The notes under the pieces: model-generated
Database searches by the model: none
Told to the model about the DNA's origin: nothing
What the model saw: the letters and a program-made list of their open reading frames with translations, nothing else
Shown: positions 20,401-29,762 of the stretch, in pieces
Layout of the letters: the number at the start of each line of letters is the position of its first letter
Position numbering within the stretch: position 1 is the first letter of the stretch
DNA from: Candidatus Tharpella sp.
GTDB taxonomy: Bacteria; Desulfobacterota; Anaeroferrophillalia; Anaeroferrophillales; Tharpellaceae
Length of the DNA stretch: 50,053 nt
Direction of reading: 5' to 3'
Assembly (NCBI GenBank): GCA_021161425.1
Contig: JAGHAQ010000041.1
Coordinates: 1 to 50,053 of the forward strand
Made by a program: the position numbers and the translations under genes

Positions 20401-21363
20401 ATGAGTATTGTAGTATGCGTTGAACAGCGCGATGGAAAATTGCGCAAGATCACCTTTGAAGCTTTGAGTGAAGGCAAGCGCCTGGCTACAGCTTCCGGTG
20501 AAACTTTGAAAGCTCTGTTGATTGGTAGCGGGATTGCTGGTCTGGCCGATGAATTGAAAAAATATGGCGTCGATGAGGTTGCCGTGGTCGACAACGAAGC
20601 CCTGGCCGCTTATACCTCTGACGTTTATGCCGCTGTCCTGGCCGCCTACATAGCCCAGGAAAATCCAGCCTTGGTTTTGTTTGGTCATAGTGCTGTGGGT
20701 AAAGAGCTGGCACCGCGGACTGCGGCCAAGGTTGACTGTGGTCTGGTCAGTGATTGTCTTGCTGTAACCTTTGCTGATGGCGACTATCTCTTCAGTCATC
20801 CGGTATATGCCGGTAAAGCGATTGGTAGTTACAAGGTTGTCGGGCCGGTACGCATGGCGACCCTGCGCCCCAATGTTTTTGCTGTGGCTGAAAGTGAAGG
20901 GGCTGGTGCTGTAGTTGACTTCGCTCCGGAAATTCCAGCCGCGAAAGTTACTATTACCGGTGTTGATATGGCGTCCTCTGATCGTCCGGAGTTGACCGAA
21001 GCTGATATTATCTGTTCCGGTGGTCGTGGACTTGGCGGCCCGGAAGGGTTTGCGTTGATCGAAGGTTTAGCTGATGTTTTGGGAGCTGCCGTGGGTTCGT
21101 CTCGTGCCGCAGTTGATGCCGGTTGGCGTGAGCATGCCGCTCAGGTTGGACAGACCGGGAAAGTGGTAAGCCCCAATCTTTATGTTGCTTCTGGTATCTC
21201 CGGTGCGATTCAGCATCTGGCCGGTATGGGCTCTTCCAAGGTTATTGTTGGCATCAATAAGGATGGTGAAGCCAATATCTTTAATGTCGCCGACTACGGT
21301 ATTGAAGGTGATCTCAATAAAGTGATCCCGGCTCTGATTGAGAAACTCAAAGAACTGCAGTAA
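20401..21363 (+). CDS. etfA: Electron transfer flavoprotein alpha subunit
   Basis: GGRGLGGPEGFALIEGLADVLGAAVGSSRAAVDAGW, QVGQTGKVVSPNLYVASGISGAIQHLAGM, IVGINKDGEANIFNVADYGIEGDLNKVIPAL. Confidence 0.95.
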   Translation: MSIVVCVEQRDGKLRKITFEALSEGKRLATASGETLKALLIGSGIAGLADELKKYGVDEVAVVDNEALAAYTSDVYAAVLAAYIAQENPALVLFGHSAVGKELAPRTAAKVDCGLVSDCLAVTFADGDYLFSHPVYAGKAIGSYKVVGPVRMATLRPNVFAVAESEGAGAVVDFAPEIPAAKVTITGVDMASSDRPELTEADIICSGGRGLGGPEGFALIEGLADVLGAAVGSSRAAVDAGWREHAAQVGQTGKVVSPNLYVASGISGAIQHLAGMGSSKVIVGINKDGEANIFNVADYGIEGDLNKVIPALIEKLKELQ

Positions 21364-21395
21364 GTAAAACCTGTTTTTAAAAGTGAAGATCAATT

Positions 21396-21437
21396 GCCCC
21401 CCGTTGTCTGCCAAATGGCTGCTGCGGGGGTTTTTTA
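21396..21437 (+). terminator. Rho-independent terminator after etfA
   Basis: CCCCCG ... CGGGGG followed by TTTTTT. Confidence 0.6.
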
Positions 21438-21470
21438 TGCCTTTATTTGTTGACATTAAGCCCTTTTTGC

Positions 21471-21486
21471 CAGCTCACGTTAACTG
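21471..21486. promoter_or_regulatory. Candidate operator CAGCTCACGTTAACTG
   Basis: Matches the CAGTTAACGTTAACTG-like palindrome upstream of the second acyl-CoA dehydrogenase. Confidence 0.35.
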
Positions 21487-21622
21487 TTTTTAGTTGACAA
21501 GAAATATGATTTGGTGTACGCAAGACCACGTTTCGTCTATGGATTTATATGCTCTTGGGTTTGTTTGATTAAAAGTTTTTGTTTGCTTCCGGCATCGCCG
21601 GGTCAGGGAATTGGTGGGGAAA

Positions 21623-22771
21623 ATGGATTTTTTTCTTAATAACGATGAATTGATGATTCAGGAAGTGGTCCGGGATTTTGCTCAGAGCGAGCTCAAGCCC
21701 AACGCTGCTATTCTGGACAAAGAACACCGGATGGACCTCGGCAATCTTAAGAAAATGGCCGATCTGGGTTTTATGGGTATGAATATCTCGGAAACCTATG
21801 GTGGGGCAGAGGTCGGAGTTTTACCATACAGTCTTGGCATGATAGAGGTTGCCCGAGCTTGTGCGGCGACTGCGGTAACCATGTCGGTGACCAATATGGT
21901 GGCCGAGGTTATTTGTGCTTTTGGTAATGAAGAGCAGAAACAAAAATATGTCCCTCGAATCTGCAGTGGTGAATATTCGGCCGGAGCTTTTGGTTTGACC
22001 GAATCGATGGCGGGTTCCGACCCTGGCGGCATGAAGACGACAGCGGTTAGAGAGGGTGATCATTATCGTCTCAACGGCAGTAAAATTTTTATTACCAGTG
22101 CTGAATATGCTGGTGTTTTTGTGGTCTGGGCGGTGACCGACAAAGAGGCACCCCGCAGTCAGCGGATCAGTGCTTTTCTGGTTGAGAAGGGTACCCCGGG
22201 CTTTACTGTCAGTAAGGCCGAAGAAAAAATGGGTCAGTGCGGTTCATGTACCAACGAGATAGTTTTTGAGGATTGTCTGATTCCGTCCGAGAATCTTCTT
22301 GGTGAAGAGGGCTTCGGGCTGAAGATTGCTTTTATGGCTCTTGACGGCGGCCGCATCGGGATCGCATCTCTGGCCTTGGGGGTTGGCCTGGAAGCTATCG
22401 ATTATGCTGCTGAATATGCCAAAGAGAGGGAGCAATTCGGTCGTCCAATTGCTACTTTTCAAGGTCTGCAATGGCGCTTTGCCGATACCTATACCGAACT
22501 TGAAGCGGCTCGTTTGCTGGTCATGCAGGCGGCTTTTCTGAAACAGCAGAAAAAGCCTTTTACGACTGAGGCTTCAATGGCTAAACTCTATGCCTCCGAG
22601 GCTGCCAACCGAGCCTGTTATCAAGCGGTTCAGGTTTTGGGTGGTAATGGTTATACGGCTGAGTATCCGGTCGAAAGACTTTATCGCGATGTGCGGGTTA
22701 CAACTATCTATGAAGGTACTTCAGAGATTCAACGCCTGGTTATTGCCCAGCAGATATTGGGTCGATTGTAG
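21623..22771 (+). CDS. Acyl-CoA dehydrogenase (second paralog)
   Basis: MDFFLNNDELMIQEVVRDFAQSEL, GAFGLTESMAGSDPGGMKTTA, EREQFGRPIATFQGLQWRFADTYTELEAARL, YEGTSEIQRLVIAQQIL; ATG after GTGGGGA preferred over the TTG at 21611. Confidence 0.92.
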   Translation: MDFFLNNDELMIQEVVRDFAQSELKPNAAILDKEHRMDLGNLKKMADLGFMGMNISETYGGAEVGVLPYSLGMIEVARACAATAVTMSVTNMVAEVICAFGNEEQKQKYVPRICSGEYSAGAFGLTESMAGSDPGGMKTTAVREGDHYRLNGSKIFITSAEYAGVFVVWAVTDKEAPRSQRISAFLVEKGTPGFTVSKAEEKMGQCGSCTNEIVFEDCLIPSENLLGEEGFGLKIAFMALDGGRIGIASLALGVGLEAIDYAAEYAKEREQFGRPIATFQGLQWRFADTYTELEAARLLVMQAAFLKQQKKPFTTEASMAKLYASEAANRACYQAVQVLGGNGYTAEYPVERLYRDVRVTTIYEGTSEIQRLVIAQQILGRL

Positions 22772-22848
22772 TTGTCAGTGGTCAGCTGCCAGTGTTTTTT
22801 ATTGACCACGACTTTATTACCGGTTAAACCGGTTCAGGGAGAGATTAG

Positions 22849-24525
22849 ATGTTTACAAAAGAAACTGTAGAAAGGGTCGCGGAACGCCATCAGGAGTGGG
22901 AAAAACTCTTGGCGAAAAGCTTGGCGAAAGCTCCGGAACGCCTTGAGCGTTTTTCCACGATCTCCGATGAAGAGATTAAAAATATTTATACCCCGGAAGA
23001 TGTTGATGAACTCGATTATGATAAAGACCTTGGTTTCCCCGGCCAGTTTCCCTATACCCGAGGCGTGCAGGCGAGTATGCATCGGGGTCGCCTCTGGACG
23101 ATGCGCCAGTTTGCCGGTATGGGTGGGGCTGAAGAGACCAATGCCCGTTTCCATTATCTGATGGATCATGGCGAGACCGGTTTAAGCACGGCATTTGATA
23201 TGCCGACCTTGATGGGTTATGATTCTGATAACCCGATATCTCTGGGCGAAGTCGGGAAGTGCGGCGTCGCGATTGATACCTTAGCTGACATGGAGATCCT
23301 TTTTGAAGGTATCCCCATGGATAAGGTTACAACCTCGATGACGATCAATCCTCCAGCCGCAATTCTTCTGGCCATGTATATCGCCGTCGCTGAGAAGAAA
23401 GGGGTGGGTCGTGATAAGATCGGTGGGACCATCCAGAACGATATGCTCAAGGAGTTTATTGCCCAGAAGACCTTCATGTTGCCGCCTGAACCTTCAATGC
23501 GGATTATTGTCGATACGGTTGAGTTCTGTACTAAAGAGGTACCACGCTGGAATTCGATCAGTATCAGTGGTTATCATATTCGTGAAGCCGGTTCGACGGC
23601 AGTCCAGGAACTTGCTTTTACGATAGCTGATGGTGTCGGTTATGTCCAGGCCTGTGTTGATCGCGGGATGGATGTTGATGATTTTGCTCCGCGCCTCTCC
23701 TATTTTTTTAACGCGCATGTTGATTTCTTTGAAGAGATTGCCAAATATCGGGCGGCTCGTCGGATGTGGGCTCGTATAATGCGTGATCGCTTCGGGGCCA
23801 AGAATCCCAAATCCTTGCTTTTGCGTTTTCATACCCAGACAGCGGGTTGTTCCCTGACCGCCCAGCAGCCCTACAACAATGTTGTCAGGACCTCTTTTCA
23901 GGCCCTCTCTTCGGTTCTTGGCGGGACTCAATCGTTACACACTAACTCTCTTGATGAAACGCTCTCTCTGCCGACTGAGCATGCTGTGACCATCGCCTTG
24001 CGGACCCAGCAGATTATCGGTGAGGAAATTGGTGTTACCAATACCATCGATCCTTTGGCTGGTTCCTATTTTATTGAGTCGTTGACCAATGAGATGGAGA
24101 GTAAAGCCCTTGATTATATTCAGAAAATAGATGATATGGGTGGCATACTCAAAGCCATTGATGTCGGTTTTCCGCAAAAAGAGATCGCCGATGCCGCCTA
24201 TAACTATCAGCGTCAGGTAGATGAAGGTGAAAAGACCATTGTTGGGGTCAATAAGTACCAGATGGATGAGACCTTGAAGGTCGATCTGCTGACTATCGAT
24301 CCGGTGGTTGAGCGGCGCCAGCATCAGCGCCTTGCCAAGATTAAGGAGACCCGTGATGCGGCCAAGGTTGAAGCCTGTCTCAAGGCTATTGAGAATGCCT
24401 CACGGGGCACCGATAATCTGATGCCGCACCTTATTGAAGCCGTAAAATCTTATGTCAGTGTCCAGGAGATTTGTGACTGTTGGCGTAAGGTTTATGGCCG
24501 CTACACTGACCCTGGCATGTTTTAA
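22849..24525 (+). CDS. icmA: Acyl-CoA mutase large subunit, isobutyryl-CoA mutase-like (MCM superfamily)
   Basis: [68 protein letters not shown]; Phe88 and Gln206 at the ICM-diagnostic positions. Confidence 0.8.
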   Translation: MFTKETVERVAERHQEWEKLLAKSLAKAPERLERFSTISDEEIKNIYTPEDVDELDYDKDLGFPGQFPYTRGVQASMHRGRLWTMRQFAGMGGAEETNARFHYLMDHGETGLSTAFDMPTLMGYDSDNPISLGEVGKCGVAIDTLADMEILFEGIPMDKVTTSMTINPPAAILLAMYIAVAEKKGVGRDKIGGTIQNDMLKEFIAQKTFMLPPEPSMRIIVDTVEFCTKEVPRWNSISISGYHIREAGSTAVQELAFTIADGVGYVQACVDRGMDVDDFAPRLSYFFNAHVDFFEEIAKYRAARRMWARIMRDRFGAKNPKSLLLRFHTQTAGCSLTAQQPYNNVVRTSFQALSSVLGGTQSLHTNSLDETLSLPTEHAVTIALRTQQIIGEEIGVTNTIDPLAGSYFIESLTNEMESKALDYIQKIDDMGGILKAIDVGFPQKEIADAAYNYQRQVDEGEKTIVGVNKYQMDETLKVDLLTIDPVVERRQHQRLAKIKETRDAAKVEACLKAIENASRGTDNLMPHLIEAVKSYVSVQEICDCWRKVYGRYTDPGMF

Positions 24526-24569
24526 TTTTACGAAAAAATCAAGTTTTAATGAGATAAAGGATTTGACCA

Positions 24570-24965
24570 ATGAGCGATAAAAAAATTAAAGTATTGATTG
24601 CCAAGCCCGGTCTTGATGGTCACGATCGTGGAGCCAAGATTATCGCCCGCGGATTGCGGGATGCAGGGTTTGAGGTGGTTTACACTGGACTGCATCAGAC
24701 TCCCGAAGAGATAGTTGCAACTTCGATTCAGGAAGATGTCGATGTTATCGGGGTCAGCAGTCTGGCTGGTGCCCATATGTATCTTTTCCCCAGAATTATT
24801 GAGCTCTTGGTTGAAAAGGGAGCTGATGATATTCCGGTGTTTGGCGGCGGTATCATTCCCGAAGATGATATTCCTGTATTGCTGAAAGCCGGGATCAAAG
24901 CGGTCTTTACGCCCGGCAGTCCGGTTGATGAGACGATTAACTGGATTCGTGAAAATGTAGTTTAA
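24570..24965 (+). CDS. icmB: Stand-alone B12-binding small subunit of acyl-CoA mutase
   Basis: [25 protein letters not shown] (DxHxxG), [28 protein letters not shown]. Confidence 0.85.
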   Translation: MSDKKIKVLIAKPGLDGHDRGAKIIARGLRDAGFEVVYTGLHQTPEEIVATSIQEDVDVIGVSSLAGAHMYLFPRIIELLVEKGADDIPVFGGGIIPEDDIPVLLKAGIKAVFTPGSPVDETINWIRENVV

Positions 24966-25005
24966 TGTCGTCAGTCGGCAGAAGTTGCTGGCTCCTGTTA
25001 TGATA

Positions 25006-25050
25006 CTAACAAAAAAAACCGAGCTTTTCCGGCTCGGTTTTTTTTGTTAG
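25006..25050. terminator. Bidirectional-type rho-independent terminator
   Basis: CTAACAAAAAAAACCGAGCTTTTCCGGCTCGGTTTTTTTTGTTAG. Confidence 0.9.
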
Positions 25051-25257
25051 TCGTGTGTCGGAATAGATGGTTGCTTAGCGGACTATTACTGAGCCGAGTG
25101 TGATGGCGATCTTTTATTCATGTATCGGAATAAATAAAGCTTGAGTTTTTCTATCTCATTTGTTAACTGTCTCCACATTCTTTGTTGGTAAATATTTTTG
25201 TTGAAATTTTTGCTGGAATGCTTCTTTCGGTTTTGGGTCTGAGAGTGTAATATTCGG

Positions 25258-25482
25258 ATGAGTAAAAAAGATAAGGTTTTTACAGTTAAGGTGCGCCGTG
25301 ATTTCTGTAAGGGTTGCGGTTTATGTATAGAGTTTTGTAAAAAAGAGGTCTTAGGGACCTCTGCAAAGCTAAATCGTATGGGTTATAATCCGGCCGAGCC
25401 GGTTAAGCCCGAGGCTTGCATCGGTTGTATGATGTGTACCCAGGTGTGTCCAGATCTGGCGATAGAGGTGTATAGTGGATAA
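25258..25482 (+). CDS. 2-oxoacid:ferredoxin oxidoreductase delta (2[4Fe-4S] ferredoxin) subunit
   Basis: CKGCGLCIEFCKKEVL and CIGCMMCTQVCPDLAIEV; directly upstream of the alpha subunit. Confidence 0.88.
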   Translation: MSKKDKVFTVKVRRDFCKGCGLCIEFCKKEVLGTSAKLNRMGYNPAEPVKPEACIGCMMCTQVCPDLAIEVYSG

Positions 25483-26536
25483 AGTCTTTATGAGCGGTAA
25501 CCATTGTATCGCAGAGGCGGCGATACGGGCGGGCTGCAGATGTTATTTTGGTTATCCAATTACTCCCCAGAATGAATTAGGCGAGTATATGGCGGCAAAT
25601 ATACGCAAGGTCGGTGGTGTCTTTTTACAATCGGAAAGTGAGACGGCGGCGATCAATATGGTGATTGGCGCAGCCTCTGTCGGTACCCGGGTGATGACCT
25701 CATCTTCCAGTCCCGGGATCAGTCTTAAGCAAGAAGGTCTCTCTTTTCTTGCCGGTTTCGAGTTCCCGGCGGTGATTGTCAATATGATGCGTGGTGGCCC
25801 CGGTCTTGGTAATATAGCTCCGGCTCAAGGTGACTATTTCCAATCCACTCGAGGTGGTGGTCATGGTGACTACCGGACTCCGGTTCTAGCGCCGGCATCG
25901 GTGCAGGAACTTGCCGATTTGACGGTCAAAGCCTTTGCCTTGGCGGACGAGTATCGAACCCCGATTCTGTTACTTGGTGACGGGATGATGGGCCAGATGA
26001 AAGAGCCGGTGGTTTTTCCCGAACCGCTTTCCGAGTTACCTGAGAAACCGTGGGCTTTGAAAGGGCGTGGCGATGGTGCGAGCCGTTATCAAGCCTCTCT
26101 GATTCTCGATGGTTTGGCAATGGAGCGTCACAACTGGAAATTGGTGCGTAAATATAAGGAGATGGCGGAGAAAGAGACTCTTTGTGAACTCTATATGATG
26201 GATGATGCCGATTTTGCTGTTGTCGCCTATGGTACTACTGCCAGGATTGCTAAAGGGGCCATCAAACGAGCTCGTAAAGAGGGACTAAAAGTCGGTTTGG
26301 TGCGACCTGTTACCCTCTTTCCTTTTCCTGATAAAATCTTACAGAAAGTCGCTCATCAGGTTAAAAGTTTCCTGGTTTTTGAGATGAGTACCGGACAGAT
26401 GGTCGAAGATGTGAGACTGGCACTTTGTGAGTCGCAGGTCGAAGTCTCTTTTCACGGCCGTCCCGGTGGAGTTATCCCTACACCGATAGAGTTTTCCCGG
26501 GTTATTCATCGTTATTACCGGCGGATGCATAAGTAA
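25475..26536 (+). CDS. vorB: 2-oxoacid:ferredoxin oxidoreductase alpha subunit, VorB-like
   Basis: GTG start overlapping the ferredoxin; GCRCYFGYPITPQNELGEYMA, MMRGGPGLGNIAPAQGDYFQSTRGGGHGDYRTPVLAPASVQE. Confidence 0.8.
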   Translation: MDKVFMSGNHCIAEAAIRAGCRCYFGYPITPQNELGEYMAANIRKVGGVFLQSESETAAINMVIGAASVGTRVMTSSSSPGISLKQEGLSFLAGFEFPAVIVNMMRGGPGLGNIAPAQGDYFQSTRGGGHGDYRTPVLAPASVQELADLTVKAFALADEYRTPILLLGDGMMGQMKEPVVFPEPLSELPEKPWALKGRGDGASRYQASLILDGLAMERHNWKLVRKYKEMAEKETLCELYMMDDADFAVVAYGTTARIAKGAIKRARKEGLKVGLVRPVTLFPFPDKILQKVAHQVKSFLVFEMSTGQMVEDVRLALCESQVEVSFHGRPGGVIPTPIEFSRVIHRYYRRMHK

Positions 26537-26622
26537 TCATGGTTCAGCACATAGATCTTCCGCCTCAGGGTGTTGGCAGATCTTAAACTTGCTGATTGTC
26601 ACTTTTTTAACAGGTATTTTGT

Positions 26623-27390
26623 ATGGAACTTATTAATAATTGGCCGAAATATTATAAAAAAGATGTCGTTACCCACTACTGTCCTGGGTGTGGTCATGGG
26701 ATTGTCCACCGTATCATCGCTGAGCTGCTTGAAGAGATGGATCTTGGCAAACAGGCTTATCTGGTTTGCCCGGCCGGTTGCGCAGTGTTGGCTTATCACT
26801 ATTTCGATTTTGATGTTATCGAGTCGGCCCATGGTCGGGGAACAGCAATTGCGACCGGTGCCAAACGGGCTAAACCGGAACTCTTTGTTATCAGTTATCA
26901 GGGGGATGGTGACCTGTCGGCAATTGGTACGGCGGAGACCATCCATTCGGCCAATCGGGGCGAGAATATAAGTGTTGTTTTTATTAATAATGCAGTTTAC
27001 GGGATGACCGGCGGACAGATGGCACCGACCTCTATCCTCGGTCAGAGTACGACGACCTCACCGGATGGTCGAAATCCAGAAGTTGACGGTTATCCGCTGC
27101 ATATAACCGATGTGGTCGCGAATTTCCCCGGGGTTGCCTATGCTGAACGGGTTACGGTCGCGAGCCCGGCCGCTATCAAAAAGACCAAAAAAGCAATTCG
27201 TAACGCTTTTCAGACCCAGGTTGACGGCTTGGGATATTCGATTGTTGAGGTTCTTTCACCCTGTCCAACCAATTGGAAAATGACTCCTGTACAGTCTTGT
27301 AAATGGATTGAAGAGGAGATGGTGAAAGAGTATAAACCGGGATTATTGACCGATAAGCGTGAAGAGAGAAGGAAGGATAGAGCATGTTAG
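26623..27390 (+). CDS. 2-oxoacid:ferredoxin oxidoreductase beta (TPP-binding) subunit
   Basis: YCPGCGHGIVHRIIAE, YQGDGDLSAIGTAETIHSANRGENISVVFINNAVYGMTGGQMAPTS. Confidence 0.9.
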   Translation: MELINNWPKYYKKDVVTHYCPGCGHGIVHRIIAELLEEMDLGKQAYLVCPAGCAVLAYHYFDFDVIESAHGRGTAIATGAKRAKPELFVISYQGDGDLSAIGTAETIHSANRGENISVVFINNAVYGMTGGQMAPTSILGQSTTTSPDGRNPEVDGYPLHITDVVANFPGVAYAERVTVASPAAIKKTKKAIRNAFQTQVDGLGYSIVEVLSPCPTNWKMTPVQSCKWIEEEMVKEYKPGLLTDKREERRKDRAC

Positions 27391-27917
27391 TAAAAACGCT
27401 TTGCGCCGGTGCCGGCGGCCAGGGGGTTATGACCCTCGCTAATATTATGGGCAACGCAGCTATGATTCAGGGTTTTCACGCTACCTATCTGCCCGCTTAT
27501 GGTGCGGCCATGCGGGGTGGTACTGCAAACTGTACGCTTACAATTGCTGACGAAGAGATCGCTTCACCGGTGGCTTCCGCTCCCGATATAGTGGTTGCCC
27601 TCAATCAACCGTCAGCGGTAGCGTTTATTAATCGCCTGGTGCCTGGTGGTAAGATGATTTATGATTCCTCGGTTGCCGAGGAGATTCCTGAGCGCCTTGA
27701 TGTCGATGTTTTTTCGATTCCGGCTAGTGACATGGCGATTGAATTGGGTAGTGTTCGGTCGGCTAATATGGTTATGCTGGGGGCTTTTGCCAAGTTGGCG
27801 GGAGTTCCTAGTCATGAGGCCATATTTGCCAGTTTGGAATATCTTATGGGGAAGAAGAAAGCGCTTGTCGAATTAAGTAGTCAGGCTGTCATTAAAGGTG
27901 CTGAATATTTCTCCTAG
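27384..27917 (+). CDS. 2-oxoacid:ferredoxin oxidoreductase gamma subunit
   Basis: CAGAGGQGVMTLANIMGNAAM, YLPAYGAAMRGGTANCTLTI. Confidence 0.9.
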   Translation: MLVKTLCAGAGGQGVMTLANIMGNAAMIQGFHATYLPAYGAAMRGGTANCTLTIADEEIASPVASAPDIVVALNQPSAVAFINRLVPGGKMIYDSSVAEEIPERLDVDVFSIPASDMAIELGSVRSANMVMLGAFAKLAGVPSHEAIFASLEYLMGKKKALVELSSQAVIKGAEYFS

Positions 27918-27965
27918 ATTTTTTCTGGGAGTACGGTAGTATAAAAAAAATTAATATATCTTTAG

Positions 27966-28406
27966 TTGGAGTTTTTTATGTCTGTAACGCAACTCTCAAT
28001 TGCTATTGATGATACGCCTGGTCGTCTCAATCAGATCTGTGAAATTTTAGAAAAAGAGCAGATTAATATCAAAGGTTTTATGGCTTGTTCTGAGCTTGAT
28101 CCGCATCGTTTTAAGGTTATTGTCGACACCCCGGAACAGGCCTATAATGTGCTGATGGCCAATGGTTTTGCCGTTCATAACAAAGAGGTAATTGCGGTCG
28201 GGGCACCGGATCATCCGGGGGGACTTAATGTTGTTTTACGGGCTTTAAAGGAAGCTCGGGTTAATGTTGAAACCCTTTATCCTTTTATCACCTTGAAAGG
28301 TGATGATGCAATTTTGATCATAGAAGTTGACGAGATTCAGAAGGCCAAAGAGATATTGCGCAGCCAGTGGATTAAAACCTACGGCGCTGAGATCTATCAA
28401 TTTTGA
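27966..28406 (+). CDS. ACT-domain amino-acid-binding protein
   Basis: QLSIAIDDTPGRLNQICEILEKEQINIKGF and GGLNVVLRALKEARVNVETLYPF: two ACT-like units (start could be the later ATG at 27978). Confidence 0.8.
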   Translation: MEFFMSVTQLSIAIDDTPGRLNQICEILEKEQINIKGFMACSELDPHRFKVIVDTPEQAYNVLMANGFAVHNKEVIAVGAPDHPGGLNVVLRALKEARVNVETLYPFITLKGDDAILIIEVDEIQKAKEILRSQWIKTYGAEIYQF

Positions 28407-28436
28407 TTTAAATGATTGCAATTGTTATAACTCGTG

Positions 28437-28465
28437 GGGACACTGTTTTGGCGGTGTCCCTTTTT
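28437..28465 (+). terminator. Rho-independent terminator
   Basis: GGGACAC-N10-GTGTCCCTTTTT. Confidence 0.75.
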
Positions 28466-28550
28466 ACGATTATTGCTGTTCTTGTGAAAGTTTAGTATTT
28501 CGGTCGGTTGACTTCTTTTACTGGCTGGCAGTTTGTTTCAGGAGAAAAAA

Positions 28551-29732
28551 TTGAGCAAAAAACTTAACATCGAGTATGCTGAGAGAATAAAACAGTTACC
28601 GCCCTACCTTTTTGCCGCCATCGATGCGAAAAAGGCGGAGGTTCAGGCTCAGGGGATCGATGTGATCGATCTTGGTGTCGGTGATCCGGATATGCCTACC
28701 CCGGCTCATATTGTTCAATCTTTGCAGATTGCGGCAGCTAAAGGTGAGAATCATCAATACCCGTCGTATGTTGGTATGCTTTCGTATCGACAGGCTGCAG
28801 CGGATTGGTTTGCGCGTCGTTTTGGGGTCACTTTTGATCCGGTTAGCGAGGTGGTTTCGCTGATCGGATCAAAAGAGGGGATTGCTCATATGCCGCTGGC
28901 CTTTGTCGATCCCGGAGATTATGTTCTGGTTCCCGATCCCGGTTATCCGGTTTACGCCATTGCCACAAGCTTTGCCGGTGGGGTGCCGTACATGATGCCG
29001 CTTAAGGCAGAGAATGGTTTTTTGCCTGATCTTGACTCTATTCCTGAAGAGGTCGCTGAAAAAGCTAAGTTGATGTTTATCAACTATCCCAATAATCCTA
29101 CTGGCGCTGTTGCTGACTCCGACTTCTATCTTAAAGTAGTTGAATTTGCGGCCCGTCACAATATCGTTGTTTGTCACGATGCCGCCTATACCGAGATGGC
29201 TTATGATGGCTATAAGCCTTTAAGTTTTCTTGAAGTTCCCGGGGCAAAAGATGTTGGTATAGAGTTTCATTCACTTTCCAAAACATATAATATGACTGGG
29301 TGGCGGATCGGTTTTGCGATCGGTAACCGAGAGCTGGTCGCCGGACTTGGCAAAGTCAAGACCAATATCGATTCCGGAGTCTTTCAGGCTATTCAGGAGG
29401 CGGCGATTACAGCGTTGGCCGCAGATCAACAATGTGTTAGGGAGATGTGTAATATCTACCGCAAACGTCGTGATCTGATGGTCTCTTTCCTGACTAAAGC
29501 CGGTTTTACTCTTGTATCTCCCAAGGCGACCTTTTATCTCTGGATTAATAATCCCGCAGGGATGACCTCGGCTGAGGTTTCCTCAATGTTTCTCGAAAAA
29601 GCCGGTGTTGTCGTGACCCCCGGTAATGGTTTCGGTGATGCCGGAGAAGGCTATTTTCGGATCTCTTTGACGGTTTCCGAAGAGCGTCTTAATGAGGCCG
29701 GCGAGCGGATTGTCAAGGTTTTGAGTGTTTAG
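28551..29732 (+). CDS. dapL: PLP aminotransferase class I/II, LL-diaminopimelate aminotransferase-like
   Basis: [79 protein letters not shown] start after AGGAG. Confidence 0.75.
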   Translation: MSKKLNIEYAERIKQLPPYLFAAIDAKKAEVQAQGIDVIDLGVGDPDMPTPAHIVQSLQIAAAKGENHQYPSYVGMLSYRQAAADWFARRFGVTFDPVSEVVSLIGSKEGIAHMPLAFVDPGDYVLVPDPGYPVYAIATSFAGGVPYMMPLKAENGFLPDLDSIPEEVAEKAKLMFINYPNNPTGAVADSDFYLKVVEFAARHNIVVCHDAAYTEMAYDGYKPLSFLEVPGAKDVGIEFHSLSKTYNMTGWRIGFAIGNRELVAGLGKVKTNIDSGVFQAIQEAAITALAADQQCVREMCNIYRKRRDLMVSFLTKAGFTLVSPKATFYLWINNPAGMTSAEVSSMFLEKAGVVVTPGNGFGDAGEGYFRISLTVSEERLNEAGERIVKVLSV

Positions 29733-29762
29733 TAACATTATCGTTAAGGTTAGTTGAGGGGA

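Noticed and set aside
22834-24324. Several minus-strand ORFs (111-145 aa) opposite the mutase large subunit
   Set aside because: Shadow frames of a conserved CDS; no independent evidence of coding
22849-24525. Methylmalonyl-CoA mutase annotation
   Set aside because: Position of Tyr89 is Phe and of Arg207 is Gln, and no epimerase or carboxylase is nearby; isobutyryl-CoA mutase fits better
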